A stretch of 64,000 nt of DNA, taken from Cavia porcellus. Taxonomy: Eukaryota > Chordata > Mammalia > Rodentia > Caviidae. Both the position numbers and the translations under genes were made by a program. Location: the NCBI RefSeq assembly GCF_034190915.1, contig NW_026947506.1:33645748-33709747 (forward strand), in the 5' to 3' direction. The notes beneath the pieces are model-generated. The model did no database searches and was not told the origin of the DNA. It was given only the letters and a program-made list of their open reading frames with translations. This document shows, in pieces, positions 37,251-47,234 of this stretch. Each line of letters starts with the position of its first letter. Positions within the stretch are counted from its first letter, which is position 1.

Positions 37251-38936
37251 GCGCATGTGTGAATACCAAATAGTTTCCCTAATGTAAGTAATGATTAAAA
37301 TATATAAAAATATGTGGTAATCATGATTCCCCATTATGTGGCCTTGAAGCCTTATAAAGTTTTCACTTATTAATTGGAAAGGCTTTATTCTGGGCTTCTT
37401 GATATGGAAATATTTGAAGCTATAGTATATGAAGTTTTATTCAAATATTTCAAGGAAAAAGACACTATGGTAACTACTATTAAGTCGGGTTATTTGGTAG
37501 TGAAGCACTAGGTTGCTGAAACAGTCAAGCTTTGACCTGTATTGTTATATTGTAGTGTCCTCTTTTATCTCAATCTCTCCCTTATTCATTAAAACATTAT
37601 ATAGTTATTTTTCATGTTTTTTTTAATTAAGGGGAAAAATTTAAAAAATTAGCAGGATATATAATAGTAACTTTTTAAAATTTCCTATTAACTTGTTTTG
37701 ATGTCCTGTAATACTCCCACTATCTTGTTTTGACTGATTAGACTCTGTTCCATTCTGTATGATAGTATCAAGTTTGAGGGTATTGGCAACTACTTTGAAG
37801 GCAATAAGATTCACTAATTTGCCCATTCTGGTTTGACTATTGTCTCCCTTGGAAGTCCTGTAATGTTTACAATGCTTAACTTTTATTGGTCTTTTTCTCT
37901 ACTGTTATGTTCAACTTTATAATACCTAATGAGATAGACAATTCTTTTTAAGGAAACAAGAGAGATTATGGTAACCATTGTTGATAACCTTGTACTCTGT
38001 TCTTACATCATGTATTATGTCTATCCTTGGTTTTGACTGACAGCTTTGTTTTGCCATATTTGACTTTATTCTCTCCCCCCAAAAAGTAATAAGAACTAAG
38101 GAGTAATAAAACCCAAAGTGTTTAAATTTTGTTGTAAAAAAGAGAGGGAAAAAAAGTGCTCTAAAGGATACAACAGCAAGTGTGTTTAGGGGTGTTAAAT
38201 AACTGACCATATTAATGTTTTTAGTTGGATCTTTGAACACAACTGTTTGCAGTGTCACTGTTTGAATGTCCACTTTGTATGCTTTGATACTGTGACTTGA
38301 GCTACTACTATATCTAAGATGATAATATGTAATCTATTAACTGGTGATTTCTTACTGTTTTTTTTTTTTTTTGTAGTTCTGTATTACTTGTACCCGTGCA
38401 CCGCTTTGTTTTGTTTTGTTTTTTCTCTTTTTCCTTTTAAATAAAATTTTAAAAAATAAAATAAAATTAAGACTTTTCAAATGACATAGATGATCATTTA
38501 TATAGAAATTTTGATATCAGTTTTTTAATTGATAAGAAATGAATTGAACAATATTATAAGTACAAGATCAGTATATAAAAATCAACTATGTTTCTGTTTA
38601 TTAGCAAAAGCAACCTAAAAATTAACACAAACAGGCACAAGACATTTTGATAGTTGGCCTGTAATTGTGAGTTCCTTGATTGAAAATATTTTTTTAAATT
38701 GCATCTTGTTGAACATGTACAGATTTTTTTGTCATTTTCTAAAACAACGTAACTATTTACACAGTATTTAAACCGTGTTAGTTACTGCAAGTACTCTATG
38801 TGATTTAAAGTACATGGGAGGAAACAACATAATTTGTAAGTAAATACTGTGCCACTATATAAAGAACTGGAGCATTTGCATTTTTGGGGGATGTGTGGGG
38901 TCCTTAAACCAATATCCTGTTTATACCAAGGGACAA

Positions 38937-38938
<2 letters not shown>

Positions 38939-38968
<30 letters not shown>
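38939..38968. repeat. (TG)n microsatellite
   Basis: About 15 uninterrupted TG units. Confidence 0.97.
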
Positions 38969-38972
<4 letters not shown>

Positions 38973-39083
38973 GCATCAAAAATCTAAAGTACATAAGAGA
39001 TAAATCTCACAAGTGATACACAAGACGTTTATTTTGAAAACATCAAACACTGCTAAAAGAAATAAAAGGCCTTAGTGTGTAGA

Positions 39084-39160
39084 TAATATATATCTTATAG
39101 ATATAGATATATACATAGATAGATACATAGGTAGTAGATAATATATATATCTAAAGATTT
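39084..39160. repeat. Imperfect AT/TAGA-rich simple repeat
   Basis: Runs of ATAGAT, TAGATACATAG and ATATATAT with interruptions. Confidence 0.8.
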
Positions 39161-41699
39161 AACATGTCATTTTTTTCCAGATTTGTTCTTTGGCCATATC
39201 CTTAGGTTAGGGGTTCTGACACCTGTCTCCCAATTAAAACTCATCACTAAGCCACAAAAAATGTACGCTTTTATGCATGCATGTTGTTGCTTTTATTGTT
39301 TTTAGTATCTCAAGTTTTGAACTCACTTGAGAACAGGGTCTATTTAATTGAGAGCTCTTTTCTTGTTTCTTTAACTAACCAAACTGAGTGTGACCCTTAT
39401 CTGCATCTTTCTGTGGAAGATTAATTCCCCTGATTAATTTTCTACTAGAGTATGTTCCTCTGATTATTCTTTCTTTGTAATGTATCAAACTTCCAACTAC
39501 AGGTTTTCTTTCAGCTCAGGTTAACTGGTTTTGCCTATTCTAGCTAAAATAAGTAGAATCCTGTGTAACCACAGCTGTATAACTTGACTGTGCCCTTTAC
39601 TCTAACACTTAAGTAGTTGGAAAACTGAAATAAAACTTGCAGTCTAATTTTGGCCTTTCATCTCTATCATATACTGCAGTTAAAATCATAAGATCTGAAA
39701 TTTATAGAATGACCTCATTTCTATCAAGTTCTTTTGTCTTTCTGTCTATAAAGAAAGAAAAAGTTTAGAAATAATAAATGGGTGCACTATTGCATTTTTA
39801 TTCAAATTTAAAGTAACCAGCATTAATTTCTGAGGCCTATATGGTATGAGCTTGTGCTATCTTATTTGGCTTACACCTCTAATATTTTTAATATGGTATA
39901 ATCTTGTGTTTATATATCTCCCACAGTATCATGTATTAGTTGTATTTATGTATGACTTTAGTTTGTTTTCAGTCCATGGAGTCATGGTATATATTGTTTC
40001 TGGAGACTCTTTGAAACAGACTTAACATCAGACATTTTAAAGTTCTTACTGGGAATAATTTGAGTATAGGTAATGAATACCCTCTGGTTCTTTTGTCTAA
40101 GAATCATTATGGAATCTGAGGAAAGAGTTTAGCCAGTTTCCGTCTAACCTGTAGGATGGTTCATTGTTGACAGACACTTACAAGTAAGACAAGTATATGT
40201 GTTTCTAATCTATTTAAGTAGTCGTTTGGGCCATTCCTATTATGTTTCAGTAGACATTTTTATCTGCATACTACTTGACATTTGCTTTCATACTTCATTT
40301 CTTGATATAATGATCCCAAACTTTTATATGTACATAGACAATCCAGCATTATAAAGAATTAAATAATCAGAAATGGAATAGAGGATTTTAACCATAAAAA
40401 ATCAATGGCCTCTTTCCCAAAGGTTTTCTGACTTTTGATTCTTACTGACTTGAAAGAGCATTTAATCTTAGATTAGACTGACAGACTAGGTCCAGTTATG
40501 TGTCCAGCTTCACTAAATGTAAATTTCACCTTTTCTGCCATTGACTGGATAGGGGAGAAGCAAATCAATTAAGAATAAAGGGGCCACAAAAATTGTTTAT
40601 GGGAGAGAAAATCACATAAACCAGAGAGTTTCAGATACAGAGTTGTAGGAACATTTTAACATCGCCTCTTGGATTTTGGATTGACGTTTCTAACTATTAA
40701 GATAAAGTTTAAATGTAGTTATTTATGATACAGTGTCAGTAAGAAACTTGTGGAAAATTGGCATTTAATCAGTGATCCCTGAGGGCTTTATATTCCTTGA
40801 ATTTATAATCCTGAAATTGCTTTTGCCCATAACTACAGGCACCTGTTTATTGTCCCTTTCAATATAAACTTTGAAATAAAGTACAGATTAAATAATTTTT
40901 ATAAATACAATGTTACCATTGGATAGTTTCCATCTTACTGTTTTGTTTAAATCCATACTGATTATTTTAATTCCTTTCAGACAGAACCCTCCTCACCTTG
41001 CCCAATGTCTGGTTCCTACTGGTGAGCTATATATACTTCAAAATTGTGTACCTCTGTCTTACCCAATTTCAGTCTGGGTTTTTCATTTCATCATTCTACT
41101 TGAAGGAAAAAACTCAACCAATTCCACTCTTACTCTATTTTTAAATTTCATATAGTAAATGTATAAAAATAAACATTAAAATAATTATTATTTTATTTTT
41201 AAAATGATATATTTCCAAAAAGGATACAAATTGCTTACAGTGTTTTTATTTCTTTAACCATTTTTTTTCACTTTATGGATAAGAATGGGCTCTGAGCTAA
41301 GATATAAAAATTTACTGTAGAACTTGGTAGATATTTTCATGCAAGATAAATATCTTCATAAAATAAAAATTGTAGATGTGGCAAGTATAATTTTATCTGG
41401 GGTGTGATAAAATGGATAGTGGCATTGAGAGAGGAAGAAAATTATATCTGATTTTAGTGGATATGAAAATTCTTTCTTATATATCAAGTTATGATTCCTA
41501 ACTAAATTGGATGAGAACAGAATCAAATTCAGTGGTTAGGTTCAATGTCGACCTGATGGGGAAATTTGATTCAGTTCTTGTCTATTTTGGTTTGTGGCCA
41601 AGAAGTAAGTTCATGAATCAAGGTACCACTGTATAGATTTTCCCCTTGTTCTGAAGATGTGGTAGTTTGATGAGTATTCTTAGTCATGTATCTAACTTC

Positions 41700-41888
41700 T
41701 TCTCAGTAACTCTTCTGAAACTCAGTGGTATTTTATTGTACATTTTCTAATATGGCCATGGTTCATGTTCAGGAAACTTCCTTATAAAAGGTTCCTTCTT
41801 AGTAACTCTTCTGAAACTCAGTAGTATTTTATTGTACATTTTCTAATATGGCCATGGTTCATGTTCAGGAAACTTCCTTATAAAGGTT
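41700..41888. repeat. Recent tandem duplication, period 96 bp
   Basis: AGTAACTCTTCTGAAACTC occurs at 41705 and 41801. The copies continue through ATTTTCTAATATGGCCATGG to CTTCCTTATAAA with only a few differences (GTGGTA versus GTAGTA, one A indel, a few bases near the start). Confidence 0.95.
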
Positions 41889-44179
41889 AATGTCATAGTG
41901 TTTAGGGAATCATTATCAAGGAGTGATTCTTAGTGGTTTACCAGGAAGCCAAGCTTTTGAAACAAGAAATCAATGAGTCATCGTTTAACTTTTTCTGTGA
42001 CTATGTTTGGTACGCAGTAACTTTACAATACTCTTCCCCTTTCTAATTATCTCTAGCCCTAATTATTTTGATTATGTTGCCCATACCTTTTCTGTTCTGT
42101 AGTACAGAATTTTGAAGGATACCTAAACTCCAGAAGCATCCTTTCACTTGTGTAGATAGTACACATCACAAGACAGACTGGAGGTGGCACAGGAAAAGAT
42201 TGTTGATTTGCAACCTAAGGATTAGGTGAACATGGAGCACCTTTCCTGAATCTATGCCCAGCTGGCATTAAACACTGTGGGTGCTCCTCTGGTCCAGATT
42301 CTGCTGTGTCCTCATGACTGTTGTGTCCCCCTGCCACTCTGCCCTCCCTACCACAACTGTGAGATGAGCATTGAGGTCTATTTATGTACATCACTAGATG
42401 TGCCAAATTGGCCTACCTGAGTATCAGCCTGTGCCCAGTAAATTGTCTGGTAATACTCATAGTCTTTTTGTCTTTTAATGCCAGATATGCTCTACCTTTT
42501 TTGAGGCTCCTACATTGCTAAATTCTCCAGTATAAGCAGGTGGTTTACATGCTGGGCAGATCACAAATGTGGAATTTCTACTCTAGGCATACTCAGCCAG
42601 TAATTCATGGGCTGAAATGGACCCATGACTGCTTCCTAGAAAATTCTGATGTCCTGTTCAGAGTGGAGTTTGTAACTTTACTTTGCAGTCATGGAAATTT
42701 AAATTTTTGGTTTTATTGGGGGTTTGTGTTTAATTTTTTAATACACTATTTTTGATATTGAACTCACCTTGAAAATATTCTAGTAGTCTAATAGAATTCT
42801 GTCTTGATACAGTGAATACAAACATTTCCTGCTGTGTTGATTAGAAAGAAGAGCAGGCATTTCTTATATCTAGTGGCATATGGTGCTAAAATTTTATCAT
42901 GCTACCTTATAAAGAGCCAGGAAACTTCCTCTGCTTAAAAGTATGTGTTTATAAATATGCTTACAATGAATATTCCCATCTGTTAGGTGAACATCCTTTG
43001 TGTAGGAATTCTGGTAAGAGGTAGAGGACTTTGCAACTCTTTGTAGACTATTTTCCCTAGTGAGACATTAGACTAAAGAGATGATAGAAAACAGCATATG
43101 CCTAGTATTCAATTTTGTATCTGTTTCTCTCTGTTGTCTGAAAGCAATGTTATTTTTGTGCATTAATACATAAGATTATTATAGAAATTCATAAGAATTT
43201 AACGTCTATTTAGGATACTAAAAGAAAAAGACAGAGCAAAAGTTATCTATGGTTATATTTAATGAAAAATTGTCTTTGTAGCATTGTAAATTCATACTTC
43301 AATGACTGGTCCTATTTCTTTTCTGTAAAATTTGTTGATTTTGTTTTAATCTCAAAACTCCTCTTTATTGTAATCACAGCATATAGTAATCAAAGCCGCT
43401 CACCTCCTATCCCTGTTTGTAATTTCATTAAGTGACATTGACTCTTTGTGTTTCCTTTGATATTATTCTGATTGTCCTCATTAATTAATTTTCAGGTGAA
43501 CTGTTCCTTACAATAGAAGAAAAATTTTTAAGATAAAAACTTAAAATTTTTTATTAACAAAAAGCCTTTATCAGTCCTTCCTGGGATCTCAAGACAGGTT
43601 ATCAGAGGAAAAACATACTTTGATTAATACTTACTTAATATTGAATTGTCCAATCTAAATTTTTATTAACTTAAAAATCATTCCTATCAGTTTCTTTTTT
43701 GGGATGACTAATTGGACATGCTTGAATAAAAAGATGAACAATTAGTTGAATATAAATGATTCAAGGTATGCTTGAGAACTGTGCAAATAATGCATGCCAT
43801 ACACTGTCTTTTACTTGATCATTAATGAGCTTTCACTGATTATATTTTGTAAAAGGACGTATTTTTAAATCTGTAGACACCTATTAGCTATGTGTCATTT
43901 TTGTATGAAATAGTGTTTTCTGTTTTTCAGAAAATAAACTCTTATGTGAGTGGGTTTGAGCTCTCTTTTCTTTCTTATAATGAGCACCTTCCCATAGGTG
44001 AAGTGCCCAGGGCTCAATTCGTACTCTTAGGTTTTTTGTTTTTGTTTCTGTCTTCATAGATTATCTATTTTCTTCATTTACATGTGCATCCATTCACTTT
44101 TGAAAAATTTCTGTGGTACTGAGGTACTCAGATCCCTCAATATGTACTCTCTACCATGGAGCTCCGTCCGCAGCTCATA

Positions 44180-44840
44180 CTTTTTTGAAAAAAAAAAAAG
44201 GTGACATGATTGACATACAAAAAACTGTACATGTTTAGTGTACAGTATACACCCATGAAACTATCATCACAATTTATAATATAAAGCCTCCTCATCACCT
44301 CCAAATATTTCTTCGTATCCTCTTTATTCATCACTATTTTTGTATAAGTACATGTAACAAAAGACCTATCCTCTTAACAAATTTTAAAATACAAAATTCT
44401 GTATTGTATCCTTTCAATTTTTTCAATTTTAATATTTTTATTGGTATGTATCTACTGGACATAATGTCTACAATCTTTCTGGAACATTGGTACATGTACA
44501 TAAAATACTCCTATCATCCTTTTCTGCCTTTGATCTCTTAGTCCCTTCTTATCTGCAATTATTCCTTCTTATTATCTTCTATTTTGCACTTTATTTGTAT
44601 TTTGAGTTTCACATATAAGAAAAACCATGCAATATTTGAGCTCATGTGTCTGATTTATTTCACTTAAATTTATGATTGCAAGGTGTCTCTATTTTCCTAC
44701 AAGTGACTTGAGTTTATTCTTTATGATAGGGTAGAACTACATTATATCTAAATACCACAAGGCTTTTTTTAAACTTGTCTGTTGATGGACGTATAAGCCA
44801 CTGCCAATATTTAGTTATTATGAATATTGTTTACTGTAGG
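44180..44840 (-). mobile_element. Old LINE-1 3' region, antisense (left part)
   Basis: Antisense old L1 3' UTR and ORF2-end pattern: GACATACAAAAAACTGTACA, TGAGCTCATGTGTCTGATTT, then TGTCTGTTGATGGACGTATA. Continues at 45690 after unrelated sequence. Confidence 0.55.
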
Positions 44841-45174
44841 TACTCTGCCATACAGTAGGCATCTAGGACTTTTTCAACTTATATAGTAGACATTTTGTTT
44901 TCTTATTTCCTCTCCCACCAGACTCTGATAGCTACCATTGTAATCTGCTCAATGATCAGCCACAGGGAGATAGGAAAATACTACATGATAATAACTTGCA
45001 AGAACTTAAAGTAGTTTAACCATAGAATCAGGTTGTCTTGCAATTTTTTCCATATTGTTAAAATGTTACTTTCTTTTTTAACACTATGTAATTCCCTTCT
45101 ATGTATAGTTGGTAATCAAAATATACTATGTTGAAGTAAAAAAATTATCATAGTAAAATACATTTTTCCATTAA

Positions 45175-45290
45175 TCCTCCTCAAAGTACTCCTCCTGTTT
45201 TGAACACACTAAATCCATTGTTTTTGCCACTTTCTGAAGCAGTTCTGGAAGTCCTCTTTTGTTAGTATTTTTAGGAAGTACGAGCCCAAG
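45175..45290 (-). mobile_element. Mariner-like transposase remnant, minus-strand copy
   Basis: On the minus strand the core (45262-45181) reads EDFQNCFRKWQKQW, a C-terminal block typical of Tc1/mariner transposases, followed by a glycine/glutamate/phenylalanine-rich end. It is the inverted counterpart of 45505-45595. No catalytic residues are preserved. Confidence 0.55.
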
Positions 45291-45394
45291 TCAGTGAATG
45301 CTGTTGCTGAGTCATCCAACTGAAAGGCAACTGAAAAGCACATTAAAAGCTAACAGTACATCCTCTTCCACATTGTTCACCAAATCTGGCACCA

Positions 45395-45630
45395 TGTGAC
45401 TTCTAGCTATATTCCAAAGTCAAAATAATTGTGAAAGGTGAAAGTTTTGAATGGAGATTCAGGACATGGTGGTAGTCGCATCACTACCAACCAACAAGCA
45501 AAAATGTAAAAGGACTTCAAGAAATACTTCAGAAAGTGACCAGAACAATGGGCTAAGTGTACTCACAGCAAGGGGGACCATTTTGAAGGAGAATATGGCC
45601 AGTATGTCTTTCCCTGTAGTAAATGTTTGA
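45395..45630 (+). mobile_element. Mariner-like transposase remnant, plus-strand copy
   Basis: CTGGCACCATGTGACTTCTA gives LAPCDF, the mariner LAPxD region near the third catalytic aspartate. Downstream (45505-45595) a decayed block similar to KDFKKYFRK, then GDHFEGEY follows, matching the usual mariner C-terminus. Stops and frameshifts are present. It faces away from the minus-strand copy at 45175-45290. Confidence 0.6.
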
Positions 45631-45689
45631 AAATTTAAATATTCACCTTTTTTTTTTTGATGACATGTCTAAAACCACTCACCTGTTCA

Positions 45690-46090
45690 TAGGTGCTTTT
45701 ATTATTTCCCTTTTGTGGTGGTTATAAATCTACAATGAACATGGGAAAGCAGGTATTTTTTCAAAAACTTGATTTCAATTCCTTTGTGTTTTACCCAGAA
45801 TCTGGAATACTGAATCACATTTATTGTAGTTGTGTTTCATGGTTTTTGAGCATCCCTCAGCCTATCCCCACATTCTATAGTGGCTACAGCCAGGTCACAT
45901 TCCCACAATGTTCAAGGGTTTTCTTTTCTCCATACCCTTGCCATCATCTGTGTGTTGATGGACAGCCTAACAAATTTGAGAAGATAACTCATTATGATTT
46001 TGGTTTGCATTTTCCTAATGATTAGTACTGTTCAGCAACTTTTCATTTACCTGTTGGACATTTATCTCTGTTCTTTGTTTGTGAGCATGG
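45690..46090 (-). mobile_element. Old LINE-1 3' region, antisense (right part)
   Basis: Continues the antisense L1 pattern: AATGAACATGGGAAAGCAGG, TTGATTTCAATTCCTTTG, ATAGTGGCTACAGCC, CACATTCCCACAATGTTC. The break between this and 44840 spans the mariner copies. Confidence 0.6.
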
Positions 46091-46399
46091 TCTGAAAACT
46101 AATTAATGTACCATCTCAGATAGCTTTGCAATTGTGGGGTCAGGAAGTGTGGAGCTTTCTCCAACTTGTCATTAGTTATATATCCTTAATTGTTGTGTAT
46201 TTTAAAATATTCTAAATTATAACACTAGCAACAAACCTAAAGCCAACCTTTTACAGAAACCGTATCTTTTAATTATGTCTTTTCTTTGAAAATATACTAC
46301 AGTTTTTACAAAGCTATGGATTTGGAAGATGATTACTTATGTCTACAAGAGTAGTAACTACACATGAAATGACTTTTCTGCCATTTTAAAAAATTAAAT

Positions 46400-46548
46400 C
46401 AGTTAGGCGTGGTAGCACATGCTTGTAACTCCAATACGTGGGAGGCTGAGGCAAGAGGATCAATGTGAGTTTGAGTCCAGCCTGGGCTACAAAAGAAAGT
46501 TCAAAGCCAGCTTGCATATAATGAGAGCCTATCTCAAAAAAAAAAAAA
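46400..46548 (+). mobile_element. B1 SINE
   Basis: TTAGGCGTGGTAGCACATGC, GTGGGAGGCTGAGGCAAGAG, CCAGCCTGGGCTAC and the duplicated GCCAGCTTGCATATAATGAG, ending in an A-rich tail (A12). An antisense 117-codon frame here is a shadow of this repeat. Confidence 0.88.
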
Positions 46549-46844
46549 GTCAATGTCAGGCCACATGTGGAGAAGTGAGAAAAGGAGGTATGTAAATTAC
46601 TTAGGGAGAAGCTCACATTAAGATGGATAGAGAAGTGATTCCTAGGATGACTATATCTCATCCTGAAAGTGATGTTTGAACTTTCATATACAGTAATGGA
46701 ACACTTTGTGTTAAGGTTATCACCAAGTCCAAAAGTCATTTTTAGAAATTCTGAGGTTCTTCAGAAAGTTAAAAGAAATAATTTTTATTGTGAAATAACA
46801 TTTAAATGGAGTTATCTTTAATAACTTACATTTTGCTGCAACCT

Positions 46845-46960
46845 TTTATAAATAATGCTTACCTTGCACAAGATACTGTCCCAGACACCAGGATTGAATG
46901 GCAAATAAAAGACATGCATCCCAGCTTCATGTGCTATTGGCAGCCTAATTAGGAGGCAGA
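46845..46960 (+). mobile_element. Possible L2/MIR fragment
   Basis: AATGCTTACCTTGCACAAGA ... CCAGACACCAGGATTGAATG ... CCCAGCTTCATGTGC resembles the sense L2 motif series. Weak. Confidence 0.3.
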
Positions 46961-47127
46961 TATTGATGAAATAATCTCAGAAATAAATCACAATTGGTAT
47001 TGCCTTGGACAGGGAAGGATTGTGTAGTTCTTAGGTTATATAAATAATGTATGTTGAGCACCTATTGTATAAGATATACATTCCATTCTAGATGTGACCT
47101 TTAACACTTCTTTTTGCTATTTGGCAG

Positions 47128-47234
47128 GTACATTATTTCATCGTTACAGAAGCATGATGCTGGGTTTTACCGCTGTGTGGTGCGAAACAGAATGGGAGCG
47201 CTGTTGCAAAGAAAATCAGAAGTTCAAGTTGCAT
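47128..47234 (+). CDS. SDK1: SDK1 coding exon, second half of Ig domain 1
   Basis: This 107-nt exon completes the first Ig domain. Joining the AA of the previous exon to its first G gives Lys, then the frame reads [18 protein letters not shown] and continues through [24 protein letters not shown] is the classical D-x-G-x-Y-x-C signature of Ig strand F; its Cys pairs with the B-strand Cys of the preceding exon. The acceptor is a T-rich tract ending GGCAG; the donor is GTATGT. The exon ends with one base (T) of a split Tyr codon (phase 1). Together with the previous exon it forms a 267-nt block with phase 1 at both ends, i.e. 89 codons making one Ig module. Skipping this exon alone would shift the frame. 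Confidence 0.95.

Larger units (their letters stand above)
32901..38460 (+). mobile_element. LINE-1 element, 5.6 kb, internally deleted, with perfect 18-bp TSD
   Basis: ATAAAATTAAGACTTTTC occurs on both flanks (32883-32900 and 38461-38478). The order is partial 5' UTR (32901-33233), ORF1 start and coiled coil (to about 33610), a deletion junction into the ORF2 endonuclease, RT, the C-terminal domain (to about 37250), and a 3' UTR ending with an A-rich tail. Perfect TSDs and long open frames make it the youngest L1 here. The 3' UTR from about 37367 is shared with the half-LINE upstream. Confidence 0.95.
21501..47127 (+). other. SDK1: SDK1 intron, 25.6 kb, between the two halves of Ig domain 1
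   Basis: The intron is bounded by GT at 21501-21502 and CAG at 47125-47127, with split codon AA|G. It contains the half-LINE and LINE-1 pair at 29-38.5 kb, several SINEs, a MaLR LTR and mariner remnants. Stretches where I see no gene or recognised repeat: 21.5-23.7, 23.9-24.65, 25.5-26.2, 27.0-28.99, 39.2-41.7, 41.9-44.1 and 46.1-46.4 kb. The 27.0-28.99 kb part has the look of very old retroelement sequence, but I could not assign a family. Confidence 0.85.

Noticed and set aside
38782..38994. 70-codon minus-strand frame with His-Thr repeats
   Set aside because: The His-Thr run is a translation of the TG microsatellite.
46386..46739. 117-codon minus-strand frame
   Set aside because: Its centre is the reverse translation of a B1 SINE (ETGSH...QAGF pattern), a common artefact.
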